64,000 nucleotides of DNA, from assembly GCF_024137025.1 (NCBI RefSeq), contig NZ_JAMYJR010000013.1, forward strand, positions 62,001 to 126,000. The letters are read 5' to 3'. Positions 29,357 to 38,205 of this stretch are shown in pieces. Numbering within the stretch: position 1 is the first letter of the stretch; each line of letters begins with the position of its first letter. The DNA is from Paractinoplanes aksuensis. GTDB lineage: Bacteria; Actinomycetota; Actinomycetes; Mycobacteriales; Micromonosporaceae. The notes under the pieces are model-generated. The model had not been told where the DNA came from and ran no database searches. It was given only the letters and a program-made list of their open reading frames with translations. A program made the translations under genes and the position numbers.

Positions 29357-29455
29357 TTGCGCGTTTGAGTGTAGACCCGTTTCTTGTTTCGTTCCCGCCG
29401 AGCAGGTGCCGGTGTCCGGGCTCCCGGGGTCCGGGGGAGCGTGGACGACCGGCGG

Positions 29456-29908
29456 TCAGCCGGTGGGCCCGGCCGTGGCCAGCAGTTCGGGCGTACGGCG
29501 GTTGTCGGCCGCATCGGCTGCGGCGTCCAACAAGGTTTCGGCCCACGCGGGACTCGCGTCCGGCGGCACGACCAGCAGGTCGAAACGGTCATGCCCGAAG
29601 TCGGTCATGACGGTGATCAGCCCGGCCGGTTGAGAGGTGAACCAGCCGAGCCGCACCGCCCGGCCGCCCGCGATGACCCGCCGCGGGTGCGGCTCGTCCC
29701 ACTCGGCGGAGTTCAGCAGCACGTGTGTGATCTCACCGCGCAGGCCGGCCAGAGCCGTCACCAGAGCGGGAAGTTCCGCGGCCGCGTCGGTCGACCGGGG
29801 CCACCAGGCTCCGTCGAGGGCGGTGGTCCGGGACGCCACCGGGTCCATCCGCAGGCGTACGGCGTCGTCCGGCGCTCGTGGGGTGCGGGTCATCGTGGCT
29901 CTGGTCAT
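29456..29908 (-). CDS. DUF5994-like protein
   Basis: The protein has 150 residues with VRLRMDPVASRTTALDGAWWPRSTDAAAELPALVTAL near the N terminus, then strands VTHVLLN-like and RRVIAGGRAVRLGWF. It is a small cytoplasmic protein typical of actinomycetes, function unknown. It shares the WWPRS signature with the divergent gene at 30186. Family naming is from memory of the WWPRS pattern. Confidence 0.75.
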   Translation of the reverse strand: MTRATMTRTPRAPDDAVRLRMDPVASRTTALDGAWWPRSTDAAAELPALVTALAGLRGEITHVLLNSAEWDEPHPRRVIAGGRAVRLGWFTSQPAGLITVMTDFGHDRFDLLVVPPDASPAWAETLLDAAADAADNRRTPELLATAGPTG

Positions 29909-29999
29909 CGGGGGTGCCCTCCTGTTGGCGACGTCCGCGCCATCGAGGGGCGGGCGCGATGCGCTCGTCGGAGGAGGCGTCGAGAAGCCGGTGTTCCTT

Positions 30000-30036
30000 C
30001 ACAGTACGCGCCCGCCTCCGTGCGGCGCGTACTGTG
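30000..30036. promoter_or_regulatory. 12-bp inverted repeat between divergent DUF5994-like genes
   Basis: CACAGTACGCGC (30000-30011) and GCGCGTACTGTG (30025-30036) are perfect inverted arms with a 13-base spacer, in the 277-bp divergent gap; a candidate operator. Confidence 0.55.
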
Positions 30037-30185
30037 GACGTTGACCGGTGGAACTGTCATCGGTGCCGGCTCCGGTCGGCGCGCGCGGCCGATGACCGTG
30101 TGCCTCACGGCCTCCGTGAGCCTCGTCCTCGCCTGTTCCGCGGGTCGGACCCGCGCCCGCGGCGGTCCCCGACGACGGGACGACA

Positions 30186-30581
30186 GTGACACCTCTGGAA
30201 GATCGATCCGATCCGGTTACCGCTCCCCGCCCGCGAGCCGGGCTCGAGCCGGCCGACGACAACGACCTGCTGCTCGATGACAGCTGGTGGCCCCGTTCCG
30301 ACAACCTCGGTGCGCAGTTGCGTGTTCTGCTGCCCGCGCTCGATCAGCTCTGCGGACCGGTGACGCGCCTGTTGCTCGGCGCCGCGGGCTGGACGGCCCG
30401 GCCGCATCAGGTGGTGCTGGCCGACCGCACCGTCAGCCTCGGTTATCTGGCCGGTCAGCCGCGGTCGATGATGACCGTTCGCTGCCTCGACGGTGGCACC
30501 TTCACTGTGCGGGTCGCGCCGTCCGAGCCCGTCACCGCTCGGCACCTCGACCCTCGGTCGACCTGTTTGCCGCCCCGCTGA
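30186..30581 (+). CDS. DUF5994-like protein
   Basis: The protein has 131 residues with LLLDDSWWPRSDNLGAQLRVLLPALDQL, then TRLLLGAAGWTARPHQVVLADRTVSLGYLAGQ and MMTVRCLDGGTFTVRVAP. It is clearly related to the divergent gene at 29456-29908. It starts with GTG 30186. A stress promoter for the next gene overlaps its 3' end. No catalytic motif is visible. Confidence 0.72.
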   Translation: MTPLEDRSDPVTAPRPRAGLEPADDNDLLLDDSWWPRSDNLGAQLRVLLPALDQLCGPVTRLLLGAAGWTARPHQVVLADRTVSLGYLAGQPRSMMTVRCLDGGTFTVRVAPSEPVTARHLDPRSTCLPPR

Positions 30582-30589
30582 GCGGGTAA
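30565..30589 (+). promoter_or_regulatory. SigB/SigF-type promoter of the desaturase
   Basis: GTTT (30565-30568), 15 bases, GGGTAA (30584-30589). It overlaps the stop of the DUF5994-like gene and leaves a leader of about 120 bases before ATG 30718. The leader shares the GGCCGTCCAGACTCCGCGGC block with the second desaturase. Confidence 0.8.
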
Positions 30590-30717
30590 CATCTATTTAC
30601 TGCACTCACCGCCTCCGGCGGAGATGCGCCGGCCGTCCAGACTCCGCGGCCTCCTCGTCAGCTTGATGCTCGCCGGTCCCTTGAAGCGCCGGCCAGCAGG
30701 TTCTTAGGAGTCGCGCG

Positions 30718-31785
30718 ATGAGCGCACCAGTGAAACAACGGCCGAAGTCCGCCGGTAGTGACTTCTCCACCCTGAACCGGAAGATCGCCGAGGCCGGGCT
30801 GCTCGAACGGCGGCCGGCCTATTATGCCGTACGAGCTTCTGTCGTGTTCGCTTTGTTCGTGGGCACCTGGGTTCTCTTTTTCCTGCTCGGCTCGTCCTGG
30901 TGGAACATCGGGGTGGCCGGGTTGCTGGGACTGGTCTTCTCACAGGCGGCCCTGCTGGCGCACGACGTGGCCCACCGGCAGGTGTTCCGCACGAAACGGC
31001 CCAGTGAGATCGCGGGCCGGATCGTGGCCAACCTCGCCGTCGGGATGAGTTACGGCTGGTGGATGGAGAAGCACACCCGCCACCACAACAATCCGAACCA
31101 TGACGACCTCGACCCGGACGTGCAACCCGAGTTGCTGATCTGGGCCACCGAGTCGGCGTGGGGGCGCCGCGGGGTGAAGGGCTTCGTGAACCGTCACCAG
31201 GCCGGGCTGTTCTTTCCCTTGCTGACGCTGCTCAGCATCGATCTGCGCATCTCGAGTGTCAAAGCGCTGCGGCGGCCGGGCATGAAACGCCGGGGCCTGG
31301 AAGCGGGGCTGATGGCGCTGCACCTGATCGTCTATACGGCCGCGCTGTTCCTGGTGCTGTCGCCCCTGCAGGCGCTGGTGTTCTTCCTCGTGCACCACGC
31401 GGTGTTCGGGGTCTATCTGGGGATGACCTTCGCCCCCAACCACAAGGGTATGCCGCACCCGGACGGCACCGAGGACTATCTGCGCAAGCAGGTGCTGACC
31501 GCGCGCAATGTCAAGGGCGGCCGGCTGACCGACGCTGCCCTCGGTGGGTTGAACTATCAGATCGAGCATCACCTGTTCCCGGCGATGCCGACCCCGAACC
31601 TGCCCAAGGCGCAGCCCATCGTCCGGGCGTACTGCGAGCGGGCCGGGGTCTCGTACGAGGAGACCAGCCTGATCGAGTCCTACCGCCAGGCGCTGCGTCA
31701 TCTGCATGCCGTCGGAGCTCCGCTGCGGGCTGCGAGCAGTGACCGGCGAGCTGGGAGCGGCACCGTCGCACCGACGTCCCGCTGA
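30718..31785 (+). CDS. Membrane fatty acid desaturase
   Basis: The protein has 355 residues with the three His boxes of membrane di-iron desaturases: HDVAHRQVF, HTRHHNNPNHDDLD and QIEHHLFP, plus membrane segments near 40-85 and 205-245. These enzymes put double bonds into acyl chains of membrane lipids, a known response to cold and membrane stress. ATG 30718 has TAGGAG 7 bases upstream. A hairpin at 31836 follows. A frameshifted paralogue lies at 46787-47808. Confidence 0.92.
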   Translation: MSAPVKQRPKSAGSDFSTLNRKIAEAGLLERRPAYYAVRASVVFALFVGTWVLFFLLGSSWWNIGVAGLLGLVFSQAALLAHDVAHRQVFRTKRPSEIAGRIVANLAVGMSYGWWMEKHTRHHNNPNHDDLDPDVQPELLIWATESAWGRRGVKGFVNRHQAGLFFPLLTLLSIDLRISSVKALRRPGMKRRGLEAGLMALHLIVYTAALFLVLSPLQALVFFLVHHAVFGVYLGMTFAPNHKGMPHPDGTEDYLRKQVLTARNVKGGRLTDAALGGLNYQIEHHLFPAMPTPNLPKAQPIVRAYCERAGVSYEETSLIESYRQALRHLHAVGAPLRAASSDRRAGSGTVAPTSR

Positions 31786-31835
31786 GCGTCCGCGTCCGGC
31801 CCGCGAACGGGCACTCTCGAACTTTTCTCGAAGTT

Positions 31836-31891
31836 GGTCGGTCCTGCGGGCCGCCGTCAGAGGGGGGAAACGGTCGGCCCGCAGGATCACC
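31836..31891 (+). terminator. Long-stem hairpin after the desaturase
   Basis: TCCTGCGGGCCG and CGGCCCGCAGGA form a 12-bp core, extended imperfectly outward, with a loop carrying GGGGGGAAACGG. The same structure follows the paralogous desaturase at 47833. Confidence 0.6.
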
Positions 31892-31999
31892 GTTCCGTCG
31901 TCCGGATCGGCAAACCGGTCCACGGACGGACGAACGGGTGGTTTCGCCCGTCACGACGCCGTAGCGTTGGCCACACGGTTCCCAGACCCCGGGCCGGTC

Positions 32000-32019
32000 G
32001 CTCCAGCCCCCGGCGGCAC
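32000..32019 (+). promoter_or_regulatory. Shared leader motif before a sigma-like gene
   Basis: GCTCCAGCCCCCGGCGGCAC lies 27 bases before ATG 32047 and matches the element before the STAS, ANTAR and sigma genes. Confidence 0.5.
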
Positions 32020-32046
32020 CTGATGGCCCGCGGCTCTGGAGCGTCA

Positions 32047-32484
32047 ATGATCGGAAACATTCGTCATCCCGGACCCGCAGTGCGGGCCGGCGCGGACCCC
32101 GCGTCGGAGAGTCTCGCCCGGGCCAGCGATTCCACGCTGATCGAGCTGATCTCGCGCGGTCACGAGGCCGCGTTCGTCGCGCTGTTCGACCGGACCTCAC
32201 CGATGGCCCGGGCCGAGTTGGGGAACCTGCCCGACAACGTACAACCCGGCCAGATCCTCGCGGCCAGCTACGTCGAGGTGTGGTGGCTGGCCGGCTGCCA
32301 TCGCGCGCCGGAGGCCGACGCCACGATCTGGATCACCGGGATTGTCCGGCGGCGCGTCGGCGAGGCACTGCGATCGATGCGACCGGGCCGGGACCCGCTC
32401 TTGACGGGCCCGCGACCCAGTTACTCCGAACTGGAGTTCGCGGCCCTGCTCCGACGGCCGGTCGGCGACCGGCCGGGGGCCTGA
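32047..32484 (+). CDS. Short sigma-70 region-2-like protein
   Basis: The protein has 145 residues. The part DSTLIELISRGHEAAFVALFDRTSPMARAEL resembles the start of an ECF sigma factor (region 2), and QILAASYVEVWWLAG the next helix. No promoter -35 reading region 4 is evident; it ends SYSELEFAALLRRPVGDRPGA. It may be a degenerate sigma factor acting as a decoy or regulator. ATG 32047 has GGAG 6 bases upstream. Fragments of similar genes are at 47931 and 49283. Confidence 0.65.
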   Translation: MIGNIRHPGPAVRAGADPASESLARASDSTLIELISRGHEAAFVALFDRTSPMARAELGNLPDNVQPGQILAASYVEVWWLAGCHRAPEADATIWITGIVRRRVGEALRSMRPGRDPLLTGPRPSYSELEFAALLRRPVGDRPGA

Positions 32485-32517
32485 CCGCGCGGGCGGGCAC
32501 ACCACGACGGGGAGAGG

Positions 32518-33243
32518 TCAGCGACCGCTCAGGTCGGGCAGGTTCGGCAGGCCGGTGACGATGCTTTCGGCAACCTGGCTGAGCCGGTAATTGTTCTGGC
32601 GCGCGAAGTCACGGATCAGGGTGAAGGCGTCGTCCGGGCTCACCCCGCGGGCCTGGGCAACGATGCCTTTCGCCTGTTCGATGACGATGCGACTGTTGAG
32701 AGCGCCCTGCAGCTGGCTGGTCAGCACCTCGCCGTGGTGAATGGCGCGCTCCTGCAGGAGGCCGATGACGGCCACGTCGGCCAGCGACTGCACGATGCTG
32801 GCATCCGCCTCGTCCAGCTCGTTGGCGCGGCCGAACACGCCCATCGCACCGATGACTTCCTTGCGCAGGCGGAGCGGGAAGGCATGCACTGATTCGAAGC
32901 CGGCCTGGGCAGCACGCGGTGCGAACGCGGGCCACTTCTCTGCGGCCGCGGTCAGGTTCACGTTGGTCACTGGCTGAGCCGTTCGGAAGGCGTCGAGGCA
33001 CGGCCCGTCCCCGTACTGGAGCTGAAACAATTCCATGAGGCGGGCACTCTCGTCGGAGGCAGCCATGAAGGTCAGCCGGCCGCGTTCGTCCGCGAGCATC
33101 AACCCGGCCTCCCCGGTGCCGAACAGGCCGGCCACCCGCCGGGTGAGCATCTGCAGGAACTCCACGACGTCGAAGTCGTCGACGAGCGTGTCGGCGACAT
33201 CGACGAACAGCGTCGCGAGCCGTTCGGCGGAAACAGTGGTCAC
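32518..33243 (-). CDS. GAF-ANTAR RNA-binding regulator
   Basis: The protein has 241 residues: GAF domain (about 10-160; LQYGDGPCLDAFRTAQPVTNVNL, FESVHAFPLRLRKEVIGAMGVFG) and ANTAR (about 165-230; LNSRIVIEQAKGIVAQARGVSPDDAFTLIRDFARQNNYRLSQVAE). Starts with GTG 33243. The predicted action is transcription antitermination at stem-loop leaders. It is nearly the same as the protein of 47968-48693, so the pair comes from the block duplication. Confidence 0.88.
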   Translation of the reverse strand: MTTVSAERLATLFVDVADTLVDDFDVVEFLQMLTRRVAGLFGTGEAGLMLADERGRLTFMAASDESARLMELFQLQYGDGPCLDAFRTAQPVTNVNLTAAAEKWPAFAPRAAQAGFESVHAFPLRLRKEVIGAMGVFGRANELDEADASIVQSLADVAVIGLLQERAIHHGEVLTSQLQGALNSRIVIEQAKGIVAQARGVSPDDAFTLIRDFARQNNYRLSQVAESIVTGLPNLPDLSGR

Positions 33244-33283
33244 TGCGGCCTACCGCCCTTCCCGTACAACCGGACGACGGCGG

Positions 33284-34021
33284 TCACGACTGGCCGCTAT
33301 CGAACGCAACCCTACGTGCCACCACGTCGCGCGCCACGTCGCCCAAGGCCCTGTCCTCGGCATACGCATACGCACGGAGCCGGGCCAGCGCATCCACCAA
33401 CGAGATACCCAACTGCACCGCCACCATTCCTTGTGCCTGGAACAGCTCCGCCCGCTGCCCCACCACCTCGTCGTCCAAGCCGTCGGCGGCGGCCCCGGGC
33501 GCCGCCCGGGCCTGACCGTCGAGCAGCGTCGTCACCGCTATGTCGGCGAAGGTCAACGCTTCCCGGAACTCATCGTCGGTCAAGGACCCCGTTCTGGCGC
33601 GGAAGACATCGAGGGCCCCCAGCCGCGCCGAGCCGATCTGCAGCGGGAACGCGAACACGGCCCGTACCCCTCGGCCGTGCAGCGCCGGCGCGTACCCCGG
33701 CCACCGGACCATCGCCCCGTCCGAGAGATCAGGTACGAGAACAGGCTGCCGACCGGCGAACGCATCCAGGCACGGCCCCTCGCCCAGCGAGAACTGCAGC
33801 TCCTCGAGCAGTTCGTAGGCCGGCTCGGACACCGCGGCCACACCCCGCATCCCGCCGCCGGCCAGCACACTCACCCCGGCGCCGGAGGCGGACAGAGCTC
33901 GTTCGGCCGCGCTGCACAACCGGCGCAGAATCCCCGCGACGCCCTGGCGGTCACCGGGCCGGGCCGGCTCGTCCGCCACCAAGCCTGTCACCCGGGCGAG
34001 GAACTCATCCACGATGGTCAT
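33284..34021 (-). CDS. GAF domain protein with ANTAR-like C terminus
   Basis: The protein has 245 residues: GAF (about 20-165; FSLGEGPCLDAFAGRQPVLVPDLSD; VRAVFAFPLQIGSARLGALDVF) and an ANTAR-like helical end (VGQRAELFQAQGMVAVQLGISLVDALARLRAYAYAEDRALGDVARDVVARRV). It lies 40 bases upstream of the other GAF-ANTAR gene, on the same strand. A C-terminal fragment of a paralogue is at 48733-48960. The 174 bases upstream (34022-34195) hold no gene. Confidence 0.82.
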   Translation of the reverse strand: MTIVDEFLARVTGLVADEPARPGDRQGVAGILRRLCSAAERALSASGAGVSVLAGGGMRGVAAVSEPAYELLEELQFSLGEGPCLDAFAGRQPVLVPDLSDGAMVRWPGYAPALHGRGVRAVFAFPLQIGSARLGALDVFRARTGSLTDDEFREALTFADIAVTTLLDGQARAAPGAAADGLDDEVVGQRAELFQAQGMVAVQLGISLVDALARLRAYAYAEDRALGDVARDVVARRVAFDSGQS

Positions 34022-34195
34022 CGGCGGGCCGGCCGCGCCTGATCAGCGCAGCGGCCGGATGTGAGCTGCCGGTCATGGCCGCACCCCTTCCTGTCTGCGG
34101 GAACCGCCGAGGACCAGGGCAGCATCATTTCCTATTGTCAACCTCACAGTACGCCGAAACGGTGTCCACGTCGCAGCCGGGTGACCCGGGTCTGT

Positions 34196-36406
34196 TCAGG
34201 CAGGTCGGTCGCCCGTTCCCCCCGCCGTGGGGGTGGCGGTGAGCTGGACGCCGCCGGGGCGGACGGGGCCGGTGGTGTCGCGGATGCTGTCGTGGGCGGC
34301 TTGGGCGACGGCTTGTGGGGTGATGCCGAATTCGTGGTAAAGGCGTTGGTAGTCGGCGGAGGCGCCGAAGTGTTCGAGGCTGACGATGCGTCCGGCGTCG
34401 CCTACGATGTCGCGCCAGCCTTGGCCGATGCCGGCTTCGACGCTGACCCGGGCTCGTACGTCCGGTGGTAGGACTTCGTCGCGGTAGGTGGCTGGTTGCT
34501 GGGCGAACCATTCGCGGCACGGCATGGAGATCACCCGGGCGGTGATGCCGTCGTCGGCGAGCAGTTCGCGGGCGTCGAGTGCGATCTGTACTTCGGAGCC
34601 GGTGCCGATGAGCAGCACGTCCGCGGCGGTGTCGGGTCCGGCCACGACGTAGCCACCACGGGCGGCGCCGGCGGCGGGGGCGTACGCGTGTGGGCCGCGC
34701 TCGAGCACCGGCACGTTCTGCCGGGTGAGGACCAGGCCGGCGGGCCGGTCGGTGTGTTCGAGGATGGTGCGCCAGCAGATCGCCGTCTCGTTGGCGTCGC
34801 CGGGCCGCACGACGTCGAGGCCGGGGATGGCACGCAGCGCGGCGAGGTGTTCGATGGGCTGGTGAGTGGGGCCGTCTTCGCCGAGGCCGATGGAGTCGTG
34901 GGTCCACACGAAGGTGGCCGGCAGTTGCATGAGTGCGGCGAGTCGGACAGCGGGTCGCATGTAGTCGCTGAAGACCAGGAAGGTGCCGCCGTAGGGGCGG
35001 GTGAGGCTCTGCAGGGCGATGCCGTTGAGGATGGCGCCCATGGCGTGTTCGCGGATGCCGAAGTGCAGGGTCCGGCCGTACGGTCCGCCGGTCCATTCGC
35101 GGGTCTGCCGGGCGGACGGGATGAAGGAGGCTTCGCCGGTCATGGTGGTGTTGTTGCTCTCGGCCAGGTCGGCTGATCCGCCCCAGAGCTCGGGGAGGAC
35201 CGGCGCGAGGGCGGCCAGAACCACCCCGGACGCCTTGCGGGTGGCCATACCCTTGGCGTCCGGAACGAACGTGGGCAGCGCGTCCGTCCAGCCGTCGGGC
35301 AACTGCCGTTTCTGCAGGCGGTCCAGCAGCGCGGCCCGGTCCGGGTGAGCGCTGCGCCAGGCCTCGAAACCCGGCAACCACTCCCGGTGTGCGCGGCCTC
35401 CGCGTTCGACGACCCTTCGGGTGTGCGCCAGGACGTCCTCGTCGACGGCGAACGTGACCTCCGGGTCGAATCCGAGCACCCGTTTGGTCGCCGCGACCTC
35501 GTACGCGCCGAGGGCGGACCCGTGGGCCTGGCCGGTGTTCCGCTTGGTCGGAGCGGGCCAGCCGATGATCGTCCGCAGCGCGATCAGCGACGGCCGGCCG
35601 GTCTCGGCCTTCGCCGCCTCGATCGCCGCCCGGAGCGCGTCGATGTCCTCGACGTACATGCCGGTCCGTTTCCAGTCGACGGTCTGGACGTGCCAGCCGT
35701 AGGCGGCGTAGCGAGCCGGGACGTCCTCGCTGAACGAGATGCCGGTGTCGTCCTCGATGGAGATGTGGTTGTCGTCGTGGAAGACGATGAGATTGCCGAG
35801 TTGCTGATGGCCGGCCAGGGAACTCGCCTCGGCGGTGAGGCCCTCCATGAGGTCGCCGTCGGAGGCGATCACGTACACGCGGTGGTCGAACGGGCTGCCT
35901 CCGGGTGCGGCGTCCGGGTCGAGCAGGCCGCGTTCGCGGCGTGCGGCCATGGCCATGCCGACCGCGCCGGCCAGGCCCTGACCGAGAGGCCCGGTGGTGA
36001 TCTCGACGCCGCGGGTGTGGCGGTACTCGGGGTGGCCCGGTGTTGCCGAACCCCAGGTGCGCAGGGCGCGCAGGTCGTCGAGCTCGAGCCCGTATCCGCT
36101 GAGGTACAGCTGGGAGTAGAGGGTGAGGCTGGTGTGTCCGGCCGACAGCACGAAGCGGTCGCGCCCGAGCCACTGGTCGTCGTTCGGGTCGTGACGCATG
36201 ACGTCCTGGAAGAGCAGGTACGCCAGCGGCGCCAGGCTCATCGCGGTGCCCGGATGGCCGTTGCCGGTTTCCTGCACGGCGTCGGCGGCCAGCAGCCGGG
36301 CGGTGTCCACGGCCTGGACGTCGAGCTCGGTCCAGCCGGTGGCGTCCGCGATCGGGGCCGTCACCTGCCGGGGGAGCGGGGGCGGGGAAGAGCTGAGCGG
36401 GGTCAT
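34196..36406 (-). CDS. tkt: Transketolase
   Basis: The protein has 736 residues, normal for the family: thiamine diphosphate domain with NGHPGTAMSLAPLAY, GPLGQGLAGAVGMAMA and DGDLMEGLTAEASSLAG; pyrimidine domain with FGIREHAMGAILNGIAL and THDSIGLGEDGPTHQPIEHL; C-terminal domain with GTGSEVQIALDA. It moves two-carbon units in the pentose phosphate pathway. ATG 36406 has AGGAG 7 bases upstream. The promoter at 36488-36512 has the stress-sigma pattern, so this copy is probably a stress-induced isozyme. No transaldolase is adjacent. Confidence 0.94.
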   Translation of the reverse strand: MTPLSSSPPPLPRQVTAPIADATGWTELDVQAVDTARLLAADAVQETGNGHPGTAMSLAPLAYLLFQDVMRHDPNDDQWLGRDRFVLSAGHTSLTLYSQLYLSGYGLELDDLRALRTWGSATPGHPEYRHTRGVEITTGPLGQGLAGAVGMAMAARRERGLLDPDAAPGGSPFDHRVYVIASDGDLMEGLTAEASSLAGHQQLGNLIVFHDDNHISIEDDTGISFSEDVPARYAAYGWHVQTVDWKRTGMYVEDIDALRAAIEAAKAETGRPSLIALRTIIGWPAPTKRNTGQAHGSALGAYEVAATKRVLGFDPEVTFAVDEDVLAHTRRVVERGGRAHREWLPGFEAWRSAHPDRAALLDRLQKRQLPDGWTDALPTFVPDAKGMATRKASGVVLAALAPVLPELWGGSADLAESNNTTMTGEASFIPSARQTREWTGGPYGRTLHFGIREHAMGAILNGIALQSLTRPYGGTFLVFSDYMRPAVRLAALMQLPATFVWTHDSIGLGEDGPTHQPIEHLAALRAIPGLDVVRPGDANETAICWRTILEHTDRPAGLVLTRQNVPVLERGPHAYAPAAGAARGGYVVAGPDTAADVLLIGTGSEVQIALDARELLADDGITARVISMPCREWFAQQPATYRDEVLPPDVRARVSVEAGIGQGWRDIVGDAGRIVSLEHFGASADYQRLYHEFGITPQAVAQAAHDSIRDTTGPVRPGGVQLTATPTAGGTGDRPA

Positions 36407-36487
36407 GCCGATCTCCTCAGTGCTGCGGTGGTGCCCGCGGGCCGGGTGGGAGACGTGTGCGGACCGACATTGACGCCTGTCAGCAGC

Positions 36488-36512
36488 GTGCCCGGGGCGA
36501 GGATCGGTAAAC
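36488..36512 (-). promoter_or_regulatory. SigB/SigF-type promoter of the transketolase
   Basis: In sense: GTTT (36512-36509), 15 bases, GGGCAC (36493-36488), about 80 bases before ATG 36406. The same GGGCAC form precedes the CsbD gene. Confidence 0.6.
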
Positions 36513-36572
36513 CCGCGAGCCGTCGCCGGTTCCTGGACGACACGACCAGGATGCGACGTGCTCCCCTCCCGG

Positions 36573-37877
36573 ATGAGAGACTCGAAGGGTGAATCGATCA
36601 GGACAGCCGGCTGCCGAGTGCGTCCGCGCCTAGGGTGGCCGCTCGGTCGCCGGTCGCACCGCCGGCGCGGGGCGCCGCAACCGCCGGCGCCGGCCACCGA
36701 CCTGTTCCCGGCCCTGCTCGAGGACGATCTGGCCGACCTCTACGACGAAGCCCCCTGCGGCTTCGTCTCCACGCTGCCGGACGGCACGATCGCGAAGATC
36801 AACACCACCCTGCTCGTCTGGACCGGGTTGGCCCGAGCGGACCTGATCGGCCGGCGGCGCTTCGCCGACCTGCTCGCGCCCGGCAGCCGCATCCTGTTCG
36901 AGACCCGCTACGCACCCCTGCTGCGGCTGCAGGGCGAGGCCAAGGGCGTCGCCCTCGAGCTGCGTACCGGTGACGACACCTCGCTACCGGTTCTGATCAC
37001 TTCGACCGTCAAGCCGGGGCACAACGGCGCCCCGCTGCTGATCCGGACGACTGTCTTCGACGCGCGCGAGCGACGCGCCTACGAGAACCAGCTCCTGCAG
37101 GCCCGGCAGGCAGCCGACCAGGAGCGGGACCGGCTGCGCCTGCTCGTCGCCGGTTTGCAGCGCAGCCTGTTGCCGGTGACGCTGGCGGTTCCGCCCGGCA
37201 TGACGACGGCCTCGCACTACCACATGGCCTCGGCCGACGAGGTCGGCGGCGACTTCTACGACCTCTTCCCGCTGTCCGGTGACCGGTGGGGCTTTTTCCT
37301 CGGCGACGTCCGTGGGAAGGGGGTGGTGGCCGCCGCGGTGACCGCCGCCGCCAGGTACACGTTGCGGGCGGCTGCCGTCTACGACTCCGAGCCGATCGCT
37401 GTGCTGCGCAATCTCAACACCGTCCTCTACCAGGACTACGCCGCGCCCGGACACCGGCACTGCACCGTCATCTTCGGGATCCTGGAGCGGAGCGACGGCG
37501 GCTACACCGCCACCGTGGCCTCTGGCGGCCACCCACCGGCCCTCGTCGCGCGGGCTGACGGTTCGGTCGCCTACCAGCCCACCGACGGTGGCACGCTGGT
37601 CGGCATCCTGGCCGAGCCGCGTCTGGTCGCCCGGACGATCCCGCTGGGGCCGGGCGACACCCTGATCCTCTACAGCGACGGGCTGACCGAGGCGCGCACC
37701 GGGACCGGCGCGCGGTACGGCGACGAGACGCTGCGGGAGTTCGTGGCGGAGCAGGCGCCGACCAGCGCCCCGACGGTCGTCGAGGCGCTCGCCGGCCTGC
37801 TCACCACGTTCGCCGAGGTCGACGACGACGTCGCGATGATCGCTCTGACCGTGAACGCGGCCGGTCGGGACCGGTGA
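36573..37877 (+). CDS. PAS-SpoIIE/RsbU-type serine phosphatase
   Basis: About 434 residues: PAS domain (about 45-165; YDEAPCGFVSTLPDGTIAKINTTLLVWTG), a short coiled link (AYENQLLQARQAADQERDRLRLLVAGLQRSLLP) and a PP2C-type domain (SADEVGGDFYDLF; FLGDVRGKGVVAAAVTA; ASGGHPPALV; LYSDGLTEART; DDDVAMIAL) with the metal-binding Asp residues present. Such phosphatases dephosphorylate STAS antagonists and so free sigma factors. The start is uncertain: ATG 36573 or GTG 36558. It is divergent from transketolase. Confidence 0.88.
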   Translation: MRDSKGESIRTAGCRVRPRLGWPLGRRSHRRRGAPQPPAPATDLFPALLEDDLADLYDEAPCGFVSTLPDGTIAKINTTLLVWTGLARADLIGRRRFADLLAPGSRILFETRYAPLLRLQGEAKGVALELRTGDDTSLPVLITSTVKPGHNGAPLLIRTTVFDARERRAYENQLLQARQAADQERDRLRLLVAGLQRSLLPVTLAVPPGMTTASHYHMASADEVGGDFYDLFPLSGDRWGFFLGDVRGKGVVAAAVTAAARYTLRAAAVYDSEPIAVLRNLNTVLYQDYAAPGHRHCTVIFGILERSDGGYTATVASGGHPPALVARADGSVAYQPTDGGTLVGILAEPRLVARTIPLGPGDTLILYSDGLTEARTGTGARYGDETLREFVAEQAPTSAPTVVEALAGLLTTFAEVDDDVAMIALTVNAAGRDR

Positions 37878-37932
37878 GCGCGGCGGGGTTCGGACCGGAC
37901 CGTGTGCCGGAGACCGGCCGGGCACGCCGAAC

Positions 37933-37960
37933 GGCGGCCCGCTGAACCAGTCGGGCCGCC
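37933..37960 (+). terminator. Hairpin terminator after the phosphatase
   Basis: GGCGGCCCG and CGGGCCGCC form a perfect 9-bp stem with a 10-base loop, 56 bases after the stop. The rest of 37878-38205 holds no supported gene. Confidence 0.6.
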
Positions 37961-38205
37961 TATCGCGCTGCGCAACGTGCCAATCCCGGGTGCCGCGGAC
38001 ACACCCCGCTCCGGCCGCCGACGCGGTATTGCGGATAAAGCATGGAAGATCGGGTCCCACGGATCGGAAGCGAGGTGACGATCGGCTGGCTGTTCAAGGC
38101 GCGCTCGACGCTGCCACTGCATGTGTCCTGCGTCACATTTGAAACAGAACGGTCGCGTCAGTTCGTGGAGACACTGAAATCGGCGGCGACGTGAGGATGA
38201 CCAGC

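Noticed and set aside
31938..31976. GTTT-N15-CGTAGC before the sigma-like gene, possible stress promoter
   Set aside because: The stretch is conserved at 49228, but the -10 does not match GGGTA/GGGCA well enough to call.
38042..38194. 50-codon frame before the membrane protein gene
   Set aside because: No ribosome binding site and no recognisable family; the only support is an open frame.
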